Source: Clostridiales bacterium Firm_08 | GTDB lineage: Bacteria; Bacillota; Clostridia; Oscillospirales; QAKW01 | Reading direction: 5' to 3' | DNA length: 53,542 nucleotides | Assembly: GCA_001604045.1 (NCBI GenBank) | Contig: LVAN01000024.1 | Location: forward strand, 1-53,542 | Shown: positions 41,380 to 50,272 of the stretch, piece by piece | Layout: each line of letters begins with the position of its first letter | Position numbering within the stretch: position 1 is the first letter of the stretch | Program-made: the position numbers and the translations under genes | The notes under the pieces: generated by a model | Database searches by the model: none | What the model saw: only the letters and a program-made list of their open reading frames with translations | What the model was told of the DNA's origin: nothing

Positions 41380-44300
41380 TCAGTTTGCCAGGAAATTGAG
41401 CGCGAAGTTTTTGAGGATCTGCGCGACCTCCGCGCGGGACGCCTTGCCCTTGGGGGTGAAGTACCCGCCGCCGGTGCCGTTGACGATGCCCGCCTTCTGG
41501 CAGGTGATGATCGCGTTCAGCGCGTATTTGCCCGCGGCATCGTTGTCCTTAAAGAACACTTCTTTCTGTTTCGGCGTCAGCTCAATACCGGCGAACTTCG
41601 CGTAATTGACCATCATCACGCAGATCTGTTCACGGGTGACGGGGTCGGTCGGCGAGAAGGTCGTTTGGCTCGTACCGGCGACGATGCCGTTATCCGACGC
41701 CCATTTGACGTACCCGGTATACCATTTGTTTTTCCCAACGTCGGTAAATTTTGTCTTGACGTTATTGTTCGGCGCGACGCCGTGCAGACGGCCCAGCACC
41801 GTTACGAACATCGCGCGGTCCATCGTTTGCGTGGGCGCGAACTCCGTATCGCTGATGCCGGCGAACAGGCCGTTGTCATAGACGAAATAGACGGTGTCAT
41901 AGAACCAGTCGGTCGATGATACGTCAACGAATACGTTGCTGTCCTCGGAGAGCGGGATCTTGTCGATGGAAGCGGTCTGCAGATAAGCGCCGCACTCGGT
42001 ACAGGGGATGGCGCGCAGGCCTGTCGCGTAAGTCCGCGGCTCTTTGACGACGGTCCATCTGCCGGGGGTATGGTCGACCATCGGGATATCCTTGCTGTCC
42101 AGCACTTCGCCGCACATCGTGCAGACGACCTGCTTTTTGCCGGGGGCGGTGCAGGTCGGATCGATGATCTGCCGCCATTCGCCCGCTTTGTGCGCGATGG
42201 CCGGGATCTCCTGCGTCTCGCTGATGAAGCCGGCGGTACGGGTCCGCTCGCCCGCCTCTTTGCAGGTCGGCGCTTTGGTCTGGATCCATTCGCCTTCCAT
42301 CGTGTCGGCGTAGGCGTAGGACTCGGTCACGAGGATCTGCCCGCACTTCGCGCAGACGACCTGACGCTCGCCATCCGCTTCGGCGGTCGCCGGTCTGGTG
42401 ATGACGTAATAGGTATCGTCGTCGTCACAGGTGAGGATGTTGAGCGGCAGACCGTTGGCGTTAGCGTAGGTGATAACGTCCAGCGCCGAGGCGTAGCACT
42501 CGATGGTGGCGCCGGTATTCTTGAAGGCGTCCGCGCCGATGGCGTGAACGGAAGTCGGTACAAAGATCTTAGCGAGCGCCTTGCCCGCGAACGCGCTGTC
42601 CGCGATCGCGTAGGTATCGTCACGCAGCGTGACGCTGCCGCCGGCGGAAGCGCCTTTATACTCGTAGAACACTTTGCCGAGATAGACCTCGCCGTTCTCC
42701 TGCAGTTCATACCACTTGGAACCGGAAAGCGATCCCGCCGCCACGCTTGCCAGCGTGTCCGGCACGTTGATCGTCAGCAGCGCCGAGCAGTCGGCAAACG
42801 CAAAGGAGTCGATGGCGGTAATGGTATCCGGCAGGGTGACGCTCTTGATCGCGCCGTTGCCGGTAAAGAGATTGGCGGGAACGGTGGTGACGCCCTCTCC
42901 GAACGTCACGGTCTGCAGGGACGAGCATCCGGAAAACGCGTCCATACCGATGGCGCAGGAAGGCGCGTTGTAATGGACGGTCTTCAGCGACGTGCATTTG
43001 GAGAACGCTCCGGCGTCGATGGAGGTGATGCCCTCCGGGATGGTGATCTCGGTGATGCTCGAACCGCCGTAATCGGTAAAGAGCCCCGCGGGGATGTGCT
43101 TGACGTTCTCGCCGAGTGCCACCGTGCTGAGTTTGTGGCAGTAGTTGAACGCGTCGGCGGCGATGGACGTGCAGTTGACGGCGTCAAAGGTGAGTTCCGT
43201 CGCGTTGTAGCAGCCGGCGAACGCCCGCGCCTCGATGCGGCGGACCGCCGCGGGGATCTCGATCTTTTTCAGCGCGTAGTTACTGGTGCAGAGGTAGGTC
43301 GGGATGACCTCGACGTTATCCCCGAAATCGACGGTGGAGATCTTGCCGCAGCCGCTGAACGCGTCGATCGCGACAGTGGCGTCCACCGCGTTATAATAGA
43401 TGGTCGTCAGCGCCGCGCAGTTGGCGAACGCCGTAGAGCCGATGCCCGTCACCGTCTCGGGGATGGTGACGGAAGTGATGTACTGACAGCCGTTGAACGC
43501 GTCGGACATAACGGTCGTGACGTCGGTCAGGATGACGCTTTTCAGCGCCTTGTTGACCGCCGTGCCGTTGCTTCTCTCCGACTGCGCGCCGTAGAGATAG
43601 CCGATGAAAGCGGTATCCGCCGTGTCCGGCGACTCGCCGATGAAGGGCAGGGTAATGCTGCTGACGCCGGTGTTGCCGGTCAGCATATTGTCCGCGATAT
43701 AGCGAACGCTGTTCGGGATGACGAGCGAGGTGATATCACCGCGGTTCGCCAGCGCCTTCGCGGCGATGGCGGTGGCGGTGGAGGGGATCGTCAGCGCGCC
43801 GTTCAGCGTGCCTTTATAAGTGATGAATACTTTCGCGAGGAAAACCGGACCGTCCGCCTGCGCGGCAAGCCACGCCGTACCGGCGACGACGTCCGCGCCG
43901 ACCGCTTTCAGCCCGGAATAGACCGTGATGTCCGCCAGCGCCGAGCAGTTTTTGAACGCGCCCTCTCCGATGGTCGTGACGCGGGAGGAAAGCGGCATCT
44001 CGGTCAGCGCCGCGCAGCCGGCGAACGCGTATTTGGAAACGGTGGCGATACCGGTGAAGGACAGCGCCAGATCGGTCAGCGCCGAGCAGCCGTAAAACGC
44101 GTAGGCGCCGAGCGCCGTCGGCGTGCCGTTCCAGATGATGTTCTCCACTTTTTTCATATTGTAGAACGCGTAAGCGTCGACCGTCGTATCGTCGGTGACG
44201 GTGACGGTTTTCAGGGACGCGGGGTAATTCGCCGTATCCGTCGCGCCCGCCGCGTCGAACAACGCGCCGAGGAAGTTGCTTTTTGTCTTTTCAACGCCGA

Positions 44301-44775
44301 CGAACGGGACCGTCAGCGTCGCCAGCGACGTACAGCCGCTCAGCGACCCTTTGCCGATATATTCCGCGCTCGCGGGAATGGTGAGATCCGTCAGCGCCGT
44401 GTTCATAAACGCGGCGTCCCCGATCTTTGTCAGCGCGGCGGGAAGATCGATCACCGTCAGCGCGGCGCAGTCGGCAAACGCCGCCTCGCCGATGACGGTA
44501 ACGCCGGCGGGAAGCGAAACGGAGGTGATCCCCGCCATGCCCCTGAACGCGTCAGCGCCGACGCCGACGACGGTATATCCGCCCAGCGCCGCGGGCACGA
44601 CCACCGCCGTGCCGCTGCCGTTATACGCGCTCACCGTTGCCTTTTCATCCTTGACCGTGTAGGAAAAATCCCCGTCCACGGCGGCGAAGGAAACGCTGAC
44701 GGCAAACGCCGCCGTCATGGAAAGCACCATGAGCGCGCTTAATACAATGGATAAAAATCTTTTGATTTTGTTCAT
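41380..44775 (-). CDS. BspA-type leucine-rich repeat surface protein with SLH anchor
   Basis: A 1131-residue secreted protein. The signal peptide ends near residue 32 (SVSFAA). Residues about 45-830 form a long BspA/LRR_5 array, with repeats like YAFYGCSALTDL, AFAGCAALTEMPL and AFKNCSALADITV about every 23 residues. Residues 835-950 hold three CxxC(G)-containing modules (CAKCGQIL, CTMCGEVL, CTECGAYL), which look zinc-ribbon-like. Three SLH repeats (about 955-1131) attach it to the wall. Such LRR proteins act in adhesion to host or other cells in known cases. It is the largest gene here and has its own strong promoter and terminator. Confidence 0.9.
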   Translation of the reverse strand: MNKIKRFLSIVLSALMVLSMTAAFAVSVSFAAVDGDFSYTVKDEKATVSAYNGSGTAVVVPAALGGYTVVGVGADAFRGMAGITSVSLPAGVTVIGEAAFADCAALTVIDLPAALTKIGDAAFMNTALTDLTIPASAEYIGKGSLSGCTSLATLTVPFVGVEKTKSNFLGALFDAAGATDTANYPASLKTVTVTDDTTVDAYAFYNMKKVENIIWNGTPTALGAYAFYGCSALTDLALSFTGIATVSKYAFAGCAALTEMPLSSRVTTIGEGAFKNCSALADITVYSGLKAVGADVVAGTAWLAAQADGPVFLAKVFITYKGTLNGALTIPSTATAIAAKALANRGDITSLVIPNSVRYIADNMLTGNTGVSSITLPFIGESPDTADTAFIGYLYGAQSERSNGTAVNKALKSVILTDVTTVMSDAFNGCQYITSVTIPETVTGIGSTAFANCAALTTIYYNAVDATVAIDAFSGCGKISTVDFGDNVEVIPTYLCTSNYALKKIEIPAAVRRIEARAFAGCYNATELTFDAVNCTSIAADAFNYCHKLSTVALGENVKHIPAGLFTDYGGSSITEITIPEGITSIDAGAFSKCTSLKTVHYNAPSCAIGMDAFSGCSSLQTVTFGEGVTTVPANLFTGNGAIKSVTLPDTITAIDSFAFADCSALLTINVPDTLASVAAGSLSGSKWYELQENGEVYLGKVFYEYKGASAGGSVTLRDDTYAIADSAFAGKALAKIFVPTSVHAIGADAFKNTGATIECYASALDVITYANANGLPLNILTCDDDDTYYVITRPATAEADGERQVVCAKCGQILVTESYAYADTMEGEWIQTKAPTCKEAGERTRTAGFISETQEIPAIAHKAGEWRQIIDPTCTAPGKKQVVCTMCGEVLDSKDIPMVDHTPGRWTVVKEPRTYATGLRAIPCTECGAYLQTASIDKIPLSEDSNVFVDVSSTDWFYDTVYFVYDNGLFAGISDTEFAPTQTMDRAMFVTVLGRLHGVAPNNNVKTKFTDVGKNKWYTGYVKWASDNGIVAGTSQTTFSPTDPVTREQICVMMVNYAKFAGIELTPKQKEVFFKDNDAAGKYALNAIITCQKAGIVNGTGGGYFTPKGKASRAEVAQILKNFALNFLAN

Positions 44776-44837
44776 TGCGTGTTCCTCTTTTCTGCAAATT
44801 TTCCTCGCGTGAATATACTATTTCATAATATATAATA

Positions 44838-44866
44838 ATTATATAGCAAACCGAAAACGATGTCAA
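44838..44866 (-). promoter_or_regulatory. SigA promoter of the leucine-rich-repeat gene
   Basis: On the minus strand, TTGACA, 17 bases, TATAAT, full consensus, giving an AT-rich leader of about 55 nt. Confidence 0.85.
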
Positions 44867-44933
44867 GAGCAACCGCCCCCAAAAAAGAAAAGCGGCATAT
44901 TCCACAAAAAACCCGCGGCGGATTTGTGTAAAT

Positions 44934-45329
44934 TCACACAAAAGACGCGAGCGTCCTGGAAAAGAAAAAGTCCCGCATCATCGCGTCATATTCCGTCCAC
45001 ATCGGCAGCGTTTTGCAAAATCCCGCGCGGGGACAGGGCTCCGCGCCCCCGGCAAGACAGGCGACCGGCGCGAGCGTTCCCTCGGTGATCTCTAAGATCT
45101 CCCCCACCGTATAGTCCTCCGCCGCGCGGCAGAGCCGGTATCCGCCGCCCTTGCCGCTGGATCCCCTGACAAGTCCGCCTCTGACAAGATCTTTCACGAT
45201 GATCTCCAGATACTTTTTGGAGATCTCCTGCCGCCGCGCCGTATCTTTCAGGGGAACAAAACCCTCCCCCGTATGCTCGGCAAGATCGATCATCAGCCGC
45301 AGCGCGTATCTCCCTTTCGTCGATATCAT
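44934..45329 (-). CDS. Rrf2 family transcriptional regulator (CymR/IscR-like)
   Basis: A 131-residue winged-helix regulator. MISTKGRYALRLMIDLAEH and ISKKYLEIIVKDLVRGGLVRG form the DNA-binding domain. Three cysteines near residues 90-106 (CLAGGAEPCPRAGFC, spacings of seven and five) resemble, but do not equal, the Fe-S ligands of IscR (five and five). It is divergent from metY-cysK, so control of sulfur amino-acid synthesis in the manner of CymR is the likeliest role. The intergenic region contains matching half-sites over both promoters. AAGGAGACGGTGGT precedes the ATG. TTTGTGTaaattCACACAAA overlaps its stop. Confidence 0.87.
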   Translation of the reverse strand: MISTKGRYALRLMIDLAEHTGEGFVPLKDTARRQEISKKYLEIIVKDLVRGGLVRGSSGKGGGYRLCRAAEDYTVGEILEITEGTLAPVACLAGGAEPCPRAGFCKTLPMWTEYDAMMRDFFFSRTLASFV

Positions 45330-45365
45330 ACCACCGTCTCCTTCTGATGTGTGTTTTCACCCGCC

Positions 45366-45395
45366 ATTATACCACAAGGTAAGTAGGTAAATCAA
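45366..45395 (-). promoter_or_regulatory. promoter of the Rrf2 regulator gene
   Basis: On the minus strand, TTGATT, 18 bases, TATAAT. The spacer contains ATTTACCTAC, the same half-site as in the divergent metY promoter, which suggests autoregulation. Confidence 0.65.
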
Positions 45396-45409
45396 CCGAA
45401 AAATTTTTC

Positions 45410-45447
45410 AATTACCTATTGACAAGATAGGTGATTGCGGGTATAAT
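45410..45447 (+). promoter_or_regulatory. metY-cysK promoter with overlapping inverted-repeat operator
   Basis: TTGACA (45419-45424), 17 bases, TATAAT (45442-45447). AATTACCTAT (45410-45419) and ATAGGTGATT (45427-45436) form an inverted repeat, nine of ten bases paired, centred on the -35 box. A third half-site, GTAGGTAAAT, lies at 45383-45392. Binding would block polymerase. The adjacent Rrf2 protein is the obvious candidate binder; this is inference. Confidence 0.65.
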
Positions 45448-45486
45448 AGGCTCAATAAGGCGATCTTATGAGAAAGGACAGGAAAA

Positions 45487-46764
45487 ATGAGTTACAGATT
45501 TGAGACGCTCCAACTGCACGTAGGGCAGGAGCAGGCGGATCCGGCGACCGACGCGCGCGCGGTGCCGATCTACCAGACGACTTCCTACGTATTCCATAAT
45601 TCCGAACACGCCGCGGCGCGGTTCGGACTGGCGGACGCCGGCAACATCTACGGCAGGCTGACCAACTCGACGCAGGACGTGCTGGAAAAGCGCGTCGCGG
45701 CGCTGGAAGGCGGCATCGCGGCGCTGGCGGTCGCGTCCGGCGCGGCGGCGATCACCTACACCATCGAGGCGCTGGCGCGAAAGGGTGAGCATATCGTCGC
45801 CCAGAAAACCATCTACGGCGGCAGTTACAACCTGCTCGCCCACACCCTGCCGGGGTACGGCATCGAAACGACGTTTGTCGACGTCCACGACCTTTCCGCC
45901 GTCAAAGCGGCGATCCGTCCGGACACCAAGGCGATCTTTATCGAAACGCTGGGCAATCCCGGCAGCGACATCCCGGACATCGAGGCGCTGGCGGCGCTGG
46001 CGCACGAGCACGGCGTCCCGCTGGTCATCGACAACACCTTCGGCACGCCTTACCTTATCCGTCCCATCGAGCACGGCGCGGACATCGTCGTCCACTCCGC
46101 CACCAAATTCCTCGGCGGGCACGGCACGACGCTGGGCGGCATCATCGTAGACAGCGGCAAATTCTCCTGGTCGCCCGAAAAATATCCCGGCATCGCCGCC
46201 CCCAACCCGAGTTATCACGGTGTTTCCTTTACCGCCGCCGCGGGACCCGCGGCGTTCGTGACCTATATCCGCGCCATCCTTTTGCGGGACACCGGCGCCG
46301 CGATCTCCCCCTTCAACGCGTTTTTACTGCTGCAGGGCGTGGAGACGCTGTCCCTGCGGCTGGAACGCCACGCGGAAAACACCAAAAAAGTAGTGGAATA
46401 TCTTTCCGTCCACCCGCTGGTCGAAAAAGTGCGCCACCCCTCCCTGCCCGACCACCCGCAGCACGCGCTGTATCAAAAATACTTCCCGCGCGGCGGCGGT
46501 TCCATCTTTACCTTTGATATCAAAGGCGGACAGAAAGAGGCGTGGGCGTTCATCGACGGACTTAAGATCTTCTCCCTGCTCGCCAACGTCGCGGACGTCA
46601 AGTCCCTTGTGATCCACCCCGCGACCACCACCCATTCCCAACTGTCCCGCGAGGAACTGGAGGAGCAGGACATCTATCCCAACACCATCCGTCTCTCCAT
46701 CGGGACGGAGCATATCGACGACATCATCGCGGATCTGGAAAACGGATTTGCCGCCATACGCTGA
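45487..46764 (+). CDS. metY: O-acetylhomoserine sulfhydrylase
   Basis: A 425-residue PLP enzyme of the Cys/Met metabolism family that makes homocysteine from O-acetylhomoserine and sulfide. The N-terminus [20 protein letters not shown] and YQTTSYVF are typical of MetY; the PLP lysine lies in [16 protein letters not shown]. The length of about 425 fits MetY rather than the shorter MetB or MetC. GAGAAAGGACAGGAAAA precedes the ATG. cysK follows after 14 bases. Confidence 0.94.
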   Translation: MSYRFETLQLHVGQEQADPATDARAVPIYQTTSYVFHNSEHAAARFGLADAGNIYGRLTNSTQDVLEKRVAALEGGIAALAVASGAAAITYTIEALARKGEHIVAQKTIYGGSYNLLAHTLPGYGIETTFVDVHDLSAVKAAIRPDTKAIFIETLGNPGSDIPDIEALAALAHEHGVPLVIDNTFGTPYLIRPIEHGADIVVHSATKFLGGHGTTLGGIIVDSGKFSWSPEKYPGIAAPNPSYHGVSFTAAAGPAAFVTYIRAILLRDTGAAISPFNAFLLLQGVETLSLRLERHAENTKKVVEYLSVHPLVEKVRHPSLPDHPQHALYQKYFPRGGGSIFTFDIKGGQKEAWAFIDGLKIFSLLANVADVKSLVIHPATTTHSQLSREELEEQDIYPNTIRLSIGTEHIDDIIADLENGFAAIR

Positions 46765-46778
46765 AAGGAGAGATCATT

Positions 46779-47711
46779 ATGGCAAACGTATTCAAGGGCG
46801 CCCTCGGGCTGATCGGCAACACGCCGCTGGTGGAAGCCACCCGGCTGGAAAAGGAGCTCGCGCTCAAGGCGAAACTGCTTATCAAACTGGAGTATTTCAA
46901 TCCGGCGGGCAGCGTCAAGGACCGCATCGCCAAGGCGATGATCGAGGACGCGGAGCAAAAAGGCGAGTTGAAAGAAGGCTCGGTCATCATTGAGCCGACT
47001 TCCGGCAACACCGGCATCGGACTGGCGTCCATCGCCGCCGCGAAGGGTTACCGCATCATCCTCACCATGCCCGAAACGATGAGCGTGGAGCGCCGCAATA
47101 TCCTCAAAGCGTACGGCGCGGAGATCGTCCTGACGGAGGGCGCGAAAGGCATGAAGGGTGCGATCGCCAAGGCGGAAGAGCTTGCCGCCGAGACGCCGAA
47201 CGCCTTTATCCCCGGTCAGTTCGTCAACCCCGCCAATCCCGCGATCCACAAAGCGACCACCGGTCCCGAGATCTGGCGCGACACCGACGGAACGGTCGAT
47301 ATTTTCGTCGCGGGCGTCGGCACCGGCGGCACGGTCACCGGCGTCGGTGAATATCTCAAGGAGCAGAACGCCGCTATCAGCGTCGTCGCGGTCGAGCCGA
47401 AGGACTCCCCCGTCCTTTCCGAAGGCAGAGCCGGCGGACATAAGATCCAGGGCATCGGCGCGGGCTTTGTGCCGGACGTGCTGAACACCGCCGTCTACGA
47501 CGAGGTGCTGCCCGTTGAAAACGACGACGCTTTCACCGCCGCGAAACTGCTGGCAAAAAAAGAGGGCATCTCGGTCGGCATCTCCTCCGGCGCGGCGCTG
47601 CACGCCGCGATCACGCTGGCGCGCCGTCCGGAAAACGAGGGCAAGACCATCGTCGCCCTGCTGCCGGACAGCGGCGACCGCTACTACTCCACGGCGCTTT
47701 TTAGTGAATAG
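46779..47711 (+). CDS. cysK: cysteine synthase A
   Basis: A 310-residue O-acetylserine sulfhydrylase, PLP fold type [31 protein letters not shown] (PLP lysine), [19 protein letters not shown] (substrate loop) and [17 protein letters not shown] (phosphate-binding loop) are intact. It makes cysteine from O-acetylserine and sulfide. It is co-transcribed with metY under the Rrf2-type operator. Its last codons form the first of three AGTGAATAGTG direct repeats (47702-47742), so the C-terminal Phe-Ser-Glu may reflect repeat insertion. Confidence 0.95.
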   Translation: MANVFKGALGLIGNTPLVEATRLEKELALKAKLLIKLEYFNPAGSVKDRIAKAMIEDAEQKGELKEGSVIIEPTSGNTGIGLASIAAAKGYRIILTMPETMSVERRNILKAYGAEIVLTEGAKGMKGAIAKAEELAAETPNAFIPGQFVNPANPAIHKATTGPEIWRDTDGTVDIFVAGVGTGGTVTGVGEYLKEQNAAISVVAVEPKDSPVLSEGRAGGHKIQGIGAGFVPDVLNTAVYDEVLPVENDDAFTAAKLLAKKEGISVGISSGAALHAAITLARRPENEGKTIVALLPDSGDRYYSTALFSE

Positions 47712-47742
47712 TGGTCAGTGAATAGTGGACAGTGAATAGTGA
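47702..47742 (+). repeat. three AGTGAATAGTG direct repeats at the cysK 3' end
   Basis: AGTGAATAGTG occurs three times with a 14- to 15-base period, separated by GTC and GAC. The first copy contains the cysK stop codon TAG. Confidence 0.8.
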
Positions 47743-47777
47743 AAAACAGCACCCTCTGACGAGGGAGCTGTTTTTTT
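47743..47777 (+). terminator. terminator of metY-cysK
   Basis: A stem AAAACAGCACCCTC with GAGGGAGCTGTTTT, one internal A-A mismatch, loop TGAC and T7. Confidence 0.88.
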
Positions 47778-47858
47778 ATAATCTCCCAAATATGACATAT
47801 TTTGAAAAAAGATCCTGCTACAATACCGGTATCAAATCTCCGGGAGAGGAGTATCGGT

Positions 47859-49700
47859 ATGAAGTCATGGTGGAAAAATGAACGTCTGCGCCCGGTGTTT
47901 CGGGCGCTTTTGTCCCTTGCCGTCGGGTTCTGCGCCGCCCTGCCCAAGCACGCGGAGGCGGAACGGCTGGCGGGCGCGTGGACGGCGGCAAGCCCGTCGC
48001 TCGGGCTGATGGCGCCCGTCGTTTTTTTGGGACAAGCCGCGGGATGCCTGCTGTTCGGCGGCGGACAGACGCTGCCGGTCAGCGCGGCGGTCTGCCTGTT
48101 TTTGCTGATCTTTCGCAAAAATATCTGTAAAGGAAAACGCCTTCACCCCATTCTGCTCGGCGTGATCCGCGGCGTGTGGGGCGTAACGCTCGCCGCCGCC
48201 GACGGGCGGCTTTCGGGCGTTCTGCTCGCCGTCAGCGAAGCGGTGCTGGAAGGATCTGTGCTGTTTTTCCTCCACCAGGCGCGCCAGACCCGCCTGCACG
48301 CGCCGCGCTCCCCCGCCGAACGGATGACGGCGTACGTTTTCGGCGCGGCGCTTCTCTGTCTGGCCGACGGCGGGACGGCGGCGGGGCTTTCCCTGACGCG
48401 CGCCGTTTTGTTCATTCTGCTTGCCGCCTGCGTCGTCTGCGACGGCGCGCCCTACGGCGTCGCGGCGGGCATTTCCTACGCTCTCGGCGCGGCGCTGACC
48501 GGGCCCTCCGTCACGCCGCTGCTGCCCGTCGCGCTCGGTGCGCTCATCGGCGGGATCTGTTTCCGCAAAACAGGCGCCGCCAAAGCCATGACGGCGTTCG
48601 CCGTCGGCGGCGTCGGGGTCTGGCTGGCGACGTTATCCTTCCGCGCCCTGCCGCTGCTGCCGGCGGAACTCGCGGCGGCGCTGATCGCCGCGCGTTTTCT
48701 GCCGCGTGAAAAGCCGCGCCCCGCGCCCCGGACGCCGGAAACACTGCCCGCGGAATACCGCGATCTCGTGCGGCGGGTGGACGACATCCGCCGCGCCGGC
48801 AGCGCCCGCGTCACTTTCTACCCCGAAACGGCGCGCGCGGCGCGGGACGCGCTGCAGCGCGCCGGGTATCTCGCGCCGGGCGTCACCTGCGCCAAAGACC
48901 TGCTCGGCGGCTTTTTCCTGGATATCACCTTTGAAAAAAACGGACGTCCCGTCTCCCGCAACGCCCTGTTGGGGATGATGGAGCGGGTCTGCGGCTTTCC
49001 TCTTGCCGTTCGCCGCTTTTTCACCGACGAAAAAACCGTCGCCGCGTGCTTTATCCGCAAAGCGCCCTTCACCGTGCGCTGCGCCGCCGTCTGCAAGTCC
49101 AAGACCGGCGAGACCGTCTGCGGCGACAACGCCGTCGCGTTCAGCGCCGATCAGACGCATTATATGTTACTGCTCAGCGACGGTATGGGCAGCGGCAAGG
49201 ACGCTTTCGCCCAGAGTTTCTGGACGGTCACCCTTCTGCAAAAACTGCTGCGCGCGGGAGTCGCCGCGCGGGGCGCCGTCAGCATGGTCCACTCCTCGCT
49301 GCAAATGAAAAACGAGGATCTTTCGTTCGCCACCGTCGACCTCTGCGGCATCGACCTCAACACCGGGCGGGCGGAATTCATCAAGGCGGGCGCGGTGTCC
49401 ACCTTCATCGCGCGGGAGGACAAGGTCGTCGAGATCTCCGCCGTCTCCATGCCGCTGGGCGCGACGGAACAGGCGGACGTCGCGACCGCCCGCGAAACGC
49501 TCCGCCCCGGCGATCTCATCGTGCTGATCTCCGACGGCGCGCTGGAACAGAAGGACGACATCCTCTCCCTGCTGCCCCAAAAGCGCGCCCTGCCCTGCGA
49601 GACCGTCGCCGCCGATCTGATGCGCTGTGTCTGTGAACGGCAGGGCGCGCCGGACGACGATATCACCGTGCTGGTCGCGCGGTTCTGCGAAAATGAATAA
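47859..49700 (+). CDS. spoIIE: stage II sporulation protein E (PP2C-type phosphatase)
   Basis: A 613-residue SpoIIE. About ten helices occupy residues 15-290, then a linker region (VRRVDDIRRAGSARVTFYPE) and a PP2C phosphatase domain (about 400-610). GDNAVAF, LLLSDGMGSGKDA and the terminal GAPDDDITVLVARF carry metal-binding aspartates. In Bacillus, SpoIIE dephosphorylates SpoIIAA and activates SigF in the forespore and helps polar division. This copy is about 200 residues shorter than the Bacillus protein, mainly in the linker. GAGAGGAGTATCGGT precedes the ATG; no clear SigA promoter or Spo0A box was made out. It shows that the organism probably sporulates. Confidence 0.9.
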   Translation: MKSWWKNERLRPVFRALLSLAVGFCAALPKHAEAERLAGAWTAASPSLGLMAPVVFLGQAAGCLLFGGGQTLPVSAAVCLFLLIFRKNICKGKRLHPILLGVIRGVWGVTLAAADGRLSGVLLAVSEAVLEGSVLFFLHQARQTRLHAPRSPAERMTAYVFGAALLCLADGGTAAGLSLTRAVLFILLAACVVCDGAPYGVAAGISYALGAALTGPSVTPLLPVALGALIGGICFRKTGAAKAMTAFAVGGVGVWLATLSFRALPLLPAELAAALIAARFLPREKPRPAPRTPETLPAEYRDLVRRVDDIRRAGSARVTFYPETARAARDALQRAGYLAPGVTCAKDLLGGFFLDITFEKNGRPVSRNALLGMMERVCGFPLAVRRFFTDEKTVAACFIRKAPFTVRCAAVCKSKTGETVCGDNAVAFSADQTHYMLLLSDGMGSGKDAFAQSFWTVTLLQKLLRAGVAARGAVSMVHSSLQMKNEDLSFATVDLCGIDLNTGRAEFIKAGAVSTFIAREDKVVEISAVSMPLGATEQADVATARETLRPGDLIVLISDGALEQKDDILSLLPQKRALPCETVAADLMRCVCERQGAPDDDITVLVARFCENE

Positions 49701-49715
49701 CAGGAGGACAAACAG

Positions 49716-49865
49716 ATGCCGGAACACAGCCGAAAATCTCCCCCTCTCCCCCGCGAAAACACGGCAAGATCCCTCGCCCGTAAAACACAGCGGATCACGC
49801 TGGCGCTCTGCGCCGCTCTCTGCCTGCTCACCGCCGCCACCGTCCTGCTGTTTCTCTGGAAATAA
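49716..49865 (+). CDS. small single-pass membrane peptide after spoIIE
   Basis: A 49-residue peptide, MPEHSRKSPPLPRENTAR then a helix from about residue 28 (ITLALCAALCLLTAATVLLF). A strong CAGGAGG site lies eight bases before the ATG, 15 bases after spoIIE, which supports translation with it. The N-terminus is polar, basic and proline-rich. It is not recognised, though the context suggests a sporulation-linked or small divisome-type peptide (FtsL-like topology, without evidence of homology). Confidence 0.55.
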   Translation: MPEHSRKSPPLPRENTARSLARKTQRITLALCAALCLLTAATVLLFLWK

Positions 49866-49948
49866 AGGCAGGGACAATACGGTATGGATAGAAAGCGTCC
49901 CTATGCTTCGCCGCGTGATCCCCGAAACCCGACACTTCAAACTTTTTA

Positions 49949-49977
49949 TTGACAATATCACGATACCGTGATATAAT
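49949..49977 (+). promoter_or_regulatory. promoter with palindromic operator for the DUF4160-DUF2442 pair
   Basis: TTGACA (49949-49954), 17 bases, TATAAT (49972-49977). The spacer is filled by a perfect palindrome ATATCACG-atac-CGTGATAT (49955-49974), which also overlaps the -10 box. A protein bound there would exclude RNA polymerase; autoregulation by the HTH protein encoded downstream is inferred. Confidence 0.75.
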
Positions 49978-49999
49978 GTCAGTGAAAGGGGATGTTACA

Positions 50000-50254
50000 A
50001 TGCCTGTACTGTCAAGATTTTACGGGATCATCATCAGAATGTATTTTCTGCAAAAAGAGCATAACCCGCCGCATATCCACGCGATCTATCATGAGGATAT
50101 GGCGGCGATCGATATCATCACCGGGGAGGTCCTGGAGGGTTATCTGCCGGCAAAAGCGCTCGCAATGGTGCGCGAATGGATCTCACTGCACAGAGACACT
50201 TTAGAAGAAGTCTGGAAAACGCAGGATTTTAAAAGTATACCGCCGTTGGAATAA
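50000..50254 (+). CDS. DUF4160 domain protein
   Basis: An 84-residue protein of the DUF4160 family. IIIRMYFLQKEHNPPHIHAIYHEDMAAIDI is the family core, with its conserved histidines, and EVLEGYLPAKALAMVREWI the usual end. The function is unknown. DUF4160 genes commonly sit beside DUF2442 genes, in an arrangement like toxin-antitoxin pairs. AAAGGGG lies eight bases before the ATG at 50000; an upstream in-frame ATG would place the start inside the promoter region. Confidence 0.82.
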   Translation: MPVLSRFYGIIIRMYFLQKEHNPPHIHAIYHEDMAAIDIITGEVLEGYLPAKALAMVREWISLHRDTLEEVWKTQDFKSIPPLE

Positions 50255-50272
50255 CATAAGGAGGAGACCGCT

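Noticed and set aside
42070-44742. An 890-codon plus-strand frame
   Set aside because: It is antisense to the leucine-rich repeat protein, and its composition (Arg, Gly, Asp-rich) is that of a shadow frame.
47791-47824. A SigA promoter for spoIIE using TTGAAA and TACAAT
   Set aside because: The two boxes are only about 11 bases apart. No properly spaced -35 was found.
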